Shown here piece after piece: positions 6,526 to 8,841 of a stretch of 8,841 bases of DNA. The notes under the pieces were generated by a model that saw only the letters and a list, made by a program, of their open reading frames with translations, was not told the origin of the DNA and ran no database searches. Source of the DNA: Oscillospiraceae bacterium (GTDB taxonomy: Bacteria; Bacillota; Clostridia; Christensenellales; Aristaeellaceae); NCBI GenBank assembly GCA_031266295.1, contig JAISBH010000286.1:1-8841 (forward strand), written 5' to 3'. Position 1 is the first letter of the stretch. Each line of letters begins with the position of its first letter. The translations under genes were made by a program, and so were the position numbers.

Positions 6526-8025
6526 TCATCCGTTTTGCTGCGGACATAGAACGATCGAGACGACGCTCGCGGGGGGCGCTTCCAATATATCTCCTTCAGC
6601 AAGGATACGGCTGACCGTAATCGGCATAACCATCTCCGGGTTTTCAAATGAGTTGTGCGCGCGAGGATCGTCGTGCGCCAATACCGTCACTTCCGCCTGC
6701 CCGGATACGCCGCCGCCAATACCGGCCAGTCGTATCATTCTTGCCGCGTCCATATCCAGGTTCGCTATCGTGATCGTAATCTTTCCATTCTTGAGCGACG
6801 CGGACGCGGAAAGCAGCGGCAGCGGCTGTCCTTCCCCTTCAAACACATCCGTCGAAACGACTACGGGTATATGCCGGGCGTCCTGATGCGTCTTGAACAT
6901 GGAAAACACATGATAGTTTGGGGTCTCAACGAAATGCTCGCCGCCGGCGAGGTATAGCGAATGCAGGTTGTTGCAGAGCTGCGCAACATTCGCCATTTCG
7001 ACAAAATCACAGCGGTCGTTAAACAAGTTCAGGGTCAGCGCGGCTACAACCGCGTCCCGCATGGAACTCTGCTGCTCGTATAGGTTGTACCCCCGGCTCG
7101 GCCCGGAACCATCCTTGTGCCAGCAACCCCATTCATCCACCACCAGCTTGATGCCGCGCTCCGGGTCAAACTCGTCCATAGCGGCGCGATGATCGTCAAG
7201 CACCCGTCGCATGTAATAGGCCTGGCGCATCTGTTTATACCATTCATCCCGCGTAAACGCGGTCGGCGATCCGGCGGTGCCGCAATAATAATGCACGCTC
7301 ATGCCCCATGCCCGCACTTCGTTTCCTTTTCGGGAAGCGTATTCCTGCAGGAGCCTGCGCGTCCACGCGACGTCGTGTCCGTTCGCGCCGCACATAATGA
7401 ACTTGATGTTGCCCTTATCTAAACTGTCGCAAACGGTCGAGTATCGCAGATACGCCTTCGCGCAGTCTTCGGCAGTCATTTGGCCGCCGCCGCCCCAATT
7501 TTCGTTGCCGATTCCCCAGAATCGTACGTTGAACGGCTCCGGCGAACCGTTGCGCGCGCGCTCATCCGAGAGCGTTGTACCGATCCCAAAGTTGCAGTAC
7601 TCGATCCAGTTGCGGATGTGCAGCGGGGTTACGCTTGTCATATTGGCCGCAATGTAAGGTTCCGCGCCGGTTATCCGGCAAAAATCCATAAATTCATGCG
7701 TCCCCACCTGATTGGACTCCAGCCGCTTGTCGTGCGAATACCACCAGTTCACCCTTGTAGGCCGCTCGTGCCGCGGGCCAATGCCGTCCCGCCAGTCGTA
7801 GGTTTCGGCGTAACATCCGCCCGGCCATCGCAGTACGGGCGGGTTCAGCTTACGAAAGCTTTCCGCAAGCGACTGACGAAAGCCAAGTATGTTCGCAATC
7901 GGACTGGCCTGTCCAACCCACAACCCGTCGTAGAACACGCCGCCAATGTGCTCCGCGAAATGTCCGTATAAATAGCGGGAGATGTTGCCTTTGGAGTGGG
8001 TGAAATCCAGTGTGACCTGATCCAT
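6526..8025 (-). CDS. GH51 alpha-L-arabinofuranosidase
   Basis: The enzyme removes terminal alpha-L-arabinofuranosyl residues from arabinan, arabinoxylan or their oligosaccharides by a retaining mechanism. Numbering from the ATG at 8025 gives 499 residues, the usual length. The (beta/alpha)8 barrel shows YLYGHFAEHIGG near the N terminus, PPVLRWPGGCYAE at about 62-74, GTHEFMDFC at about 108-116, the acid/base glutamate E175 in GIGNENWGGGG, and the nucleophile E298 in VVDEWGCWH. The last hundred or so residues form the beta-rich C-terminal domain. There is no signal peptide, so the enzyme should be cytoplasmic. An ATG at 8034 would add three residues (MNR), but the AAAGGA site abuts it and is better spaced for 8025. 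It lies 90 bases downstream of a sugar permease on the same strand, suggesting an import-then-hydrolyse operon. The symbol abfA or arfA would fit, but the subfamily is not certain. Confidence 0.94.
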   Translation of the reverse strand: MDQVTLDFTHSKGNISRYLYGHFAEHIGGVFYDGLWVGQASPIANILGFRQSLAESFRKLNPPVLRWPGGCYAETYDWRDGIGPRHERPTRVNWWYSHDKRLESNQVGTHEFMDFCRITGAEPYIAANMTSVTPLHIRNWIEYCNFGIGTTLSDERARNGSPEPFNVRFWGIGNENWGGGGQMTAEDCAKAYLRYSTVCDSLDKGNIKFIMCGANGHDVAWTRRLLQEYASRKGNEVRAWGMSVHYYCGTAGSPTAFTRDEWYKQMRQAYYMRRVLDDHRAAMDEFDPERGIKLVVDEWGCWHKDGSGPSRGYNLYEQQSSMRDAVVAALTLNLFNDRCDFVEMANVAQLCNNLHSLYLAGGEHFVETPNYHVFSMFKTHQDARHIPVVVSTDVFEGEGQPLPLLSASASLKNGKITITIANLDMDAARMIRLAGIGGGVSGQAEVTVLAHDDPRAHNSFENPEMVMPITVSRILAEGDILEAPPASVVSIVLCPQQNG

Positions 8026-8034
8026 TCTGTTCAT

Positions 8035-8040
8035 TCCTTT
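8035..8040 (-). promoter_or_regulatory. Ribosome binding site of the arabinofuranosidase gene
   Basis: On the minus strand the sequence reads AAAGGA followed immediately by ATG (8034) and then, nine bases after the site, by a second ATG (8025). The spacing favours the second ATG. The rest of the intergenic stretch (8041-8115) shows no clear promoter, strong hairpin or sugar-operator motif. Confidence 0.55.
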
Positions 8041-8115
8041 CCACGCGATTCATATTTACAGGCTCATACCCTAAACGAGTTTATTTCCCTCGCTGCTTTA
8101 TTCCGAGAAACGGCT

Positions 8116-8841
8116 CTATTCCTTGACGGACCCGAGCGTGATGCCCGTAAAGAAGAACCGCTGCATGAATGGGTAGAACAGCGCGACGGGGAGCGCGGCA
8201 AAAACGACCTTAGCTGCGTTAAACGTCTTCAACGAGGACATGGCTTCCAGTTCTTCCTGGGTAATGGATGTGGACGTAATAACAAAATTGTTGTTGGACA
8301 GCGTCTGAATATACGTCTGAAGCGGGATGCGCTGCGGATTGTTGATCAGCAGCAATCCGTCGAAGAAGTTGTTCCAATGGCCGACAATGCTGAATACCGT
8401 CACGGTAGCCAGCGCGGGAATGGCCAGCGGCACGGCGATGTGCATCATCATCTGAAATGCGTTCACCCCATCGATCGTGGCCGATTCCTTAATCGCCTTC
8501 GGCTCGTTCCTGAAAAAGTTCATCAGCAGGATGGTATTGTAAATCGGCAGCCCGCCCGGCACGACCAGCGCCCAGATCGTATCAATCAGCCCGGTGGATT
8601 TAATGATGAAGTACCAGGGCACCAAGCTCGCGCCGAAGAGCATCGCGAATACGAATATCCAAATATAGATCCGCCTTGCCGGGAACTGCTCGGATTCCAG
8701 CGAAAGCGGGAACGCGCAGGAGACCGTCAACGCCATGTTGATCAACCCTCCCAATATCACTCGCTGGATTGACACCCATGTCGCCGTCATAAATCGAGTG
8801 TCTTCCATAAGCGTCTTATACGGCTGCAGCGTGAAATCCCA
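8116..8841 (-). CDS. Carbohydrate ABC transporter permease, LplC/MalG-like (5' partial)
   Basis: This is one of the two membrane subunits of a CUT1-type sugar importer, normally working with a second permease, a lipoprotein binding protein and an MsmX-like ATPase. The frame stays open to the window edge. The 11 codons before the ATG at 8808 encode WDFTLQPYKTL, which matches the family, so that ATG is internal and roughly 50-60 N-terminal residues including the first membrane segment are missing. In the 241 visible residues, hydrophobic segments lie at about 28-47, 59-80, 89-110, 134-154 and 210-230. The cytoplasmic EAA loop that docks to the ATPase is at about 119-141 (ESATIDGVNAF, then PLAIP). 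The C terminus FFFTGITLGSVKE is typical of the LplC/YtcP group. The arabinofuranosidase downstream suggests an arabinose-containing oligosaccharide as substrate; this is inference only. Confidence 0.92.
   Translation of the reverse strand, partial: WDFTLQPYKTLMEDTRFMTATWVSIQRVILGGLINMALTVSCAFPLSLESEQFPARRIYIWIFVFAMLFGASLVPWYFIIKSTGLIDTIWALVVPGGLPIYNTILLMNFFRNEPKAIKESATIDGVNAFQMMMHIAVPLAIPALATVTVFSIVGHWNNFFDGLLLINNPQRIPLQTYIQTLSNNNFVITSTSITQEELEAMSSLKTFNAAKVVFAALPVALFYPFMQRFFFTGITLGSVKE

Noticed and set aside
7480..7971. A 163-codon plus-strand frame inside the arabinofuranosidase gene
   Set aside because: The minus strand encodes an intact GH51 enzyme with both catalytic glutamates. The plus frame resembles no family and is a shadow.
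7996..8772. A 258-codon plus-strand frame across the permease gene
   Set aside because: It is highly charged and His/Arg/Gln-rich, with no recognisable domain. The minus strand gives a permease with membrane segments and an EAA loop.

Overview
The window reads as ordinary chromosomal DNA from a GC-rich Firmicute, most likely a gut-type clostridial lineage. This is inferred from several features: strong GGAGG ribosome binding sites combined with TTG and GTG starts, a short zinc-type PyrI, an RqcH/NFACT protein, a multi-repeat peptidoglycan-binding protein with a C-terminal propeller, and an LplC-type sugar permease next to an intracellular-type arabinofuranosidase. The species cannot be named from the sequence.

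The left two thirds (1-6311) is one rightward block. It starts inside a large cell-wall-binding protein: one partial and four complete peptidoglycan-binding repeats followed by a beta-propeller-like tail. After 44 bases come pyrE, pyrB and pyrI, packed with gaps of 11 bases and then a 1-base overlap. Their products are orotate phosphoribosyltransferase and the catalytic and regulatory chains of aspartate carbamoyltransferase, so the cluster covers two steps of UMP synthesis plus the allosteric control subunit. The next gene, 53 bases on, is a full-length rqcH, which acts in ribosome quality control.

A 214-base non-coding or weakly coding gap (6312-6525) separates this block from a leftward block. 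It holds small hairpins and inverted repeats and one dubious minus-strand ORF. The leftward block, read from the right edge, is a sugar ABC permease cut by the window end and then, 90 bases on, a GH51 alpha-L-arabinofuranosidase. Together they suggest uptake of arabinose-containing oligosaccharides and their hydrolysis in the cytoplasm.

The most distinctive local signal is in pyrE. Relative to the Bacillus and E. coli sequences I recall, the mobile catalytic loop is four residues longer, and the extra unit looks like an in-frame 12-base tandem duplication. I see no CRISPR array, RNA gene, insertion sequence, phage module or defence system. The window does not appear to hold an undescribed system; the findings are modest variations on known genes.
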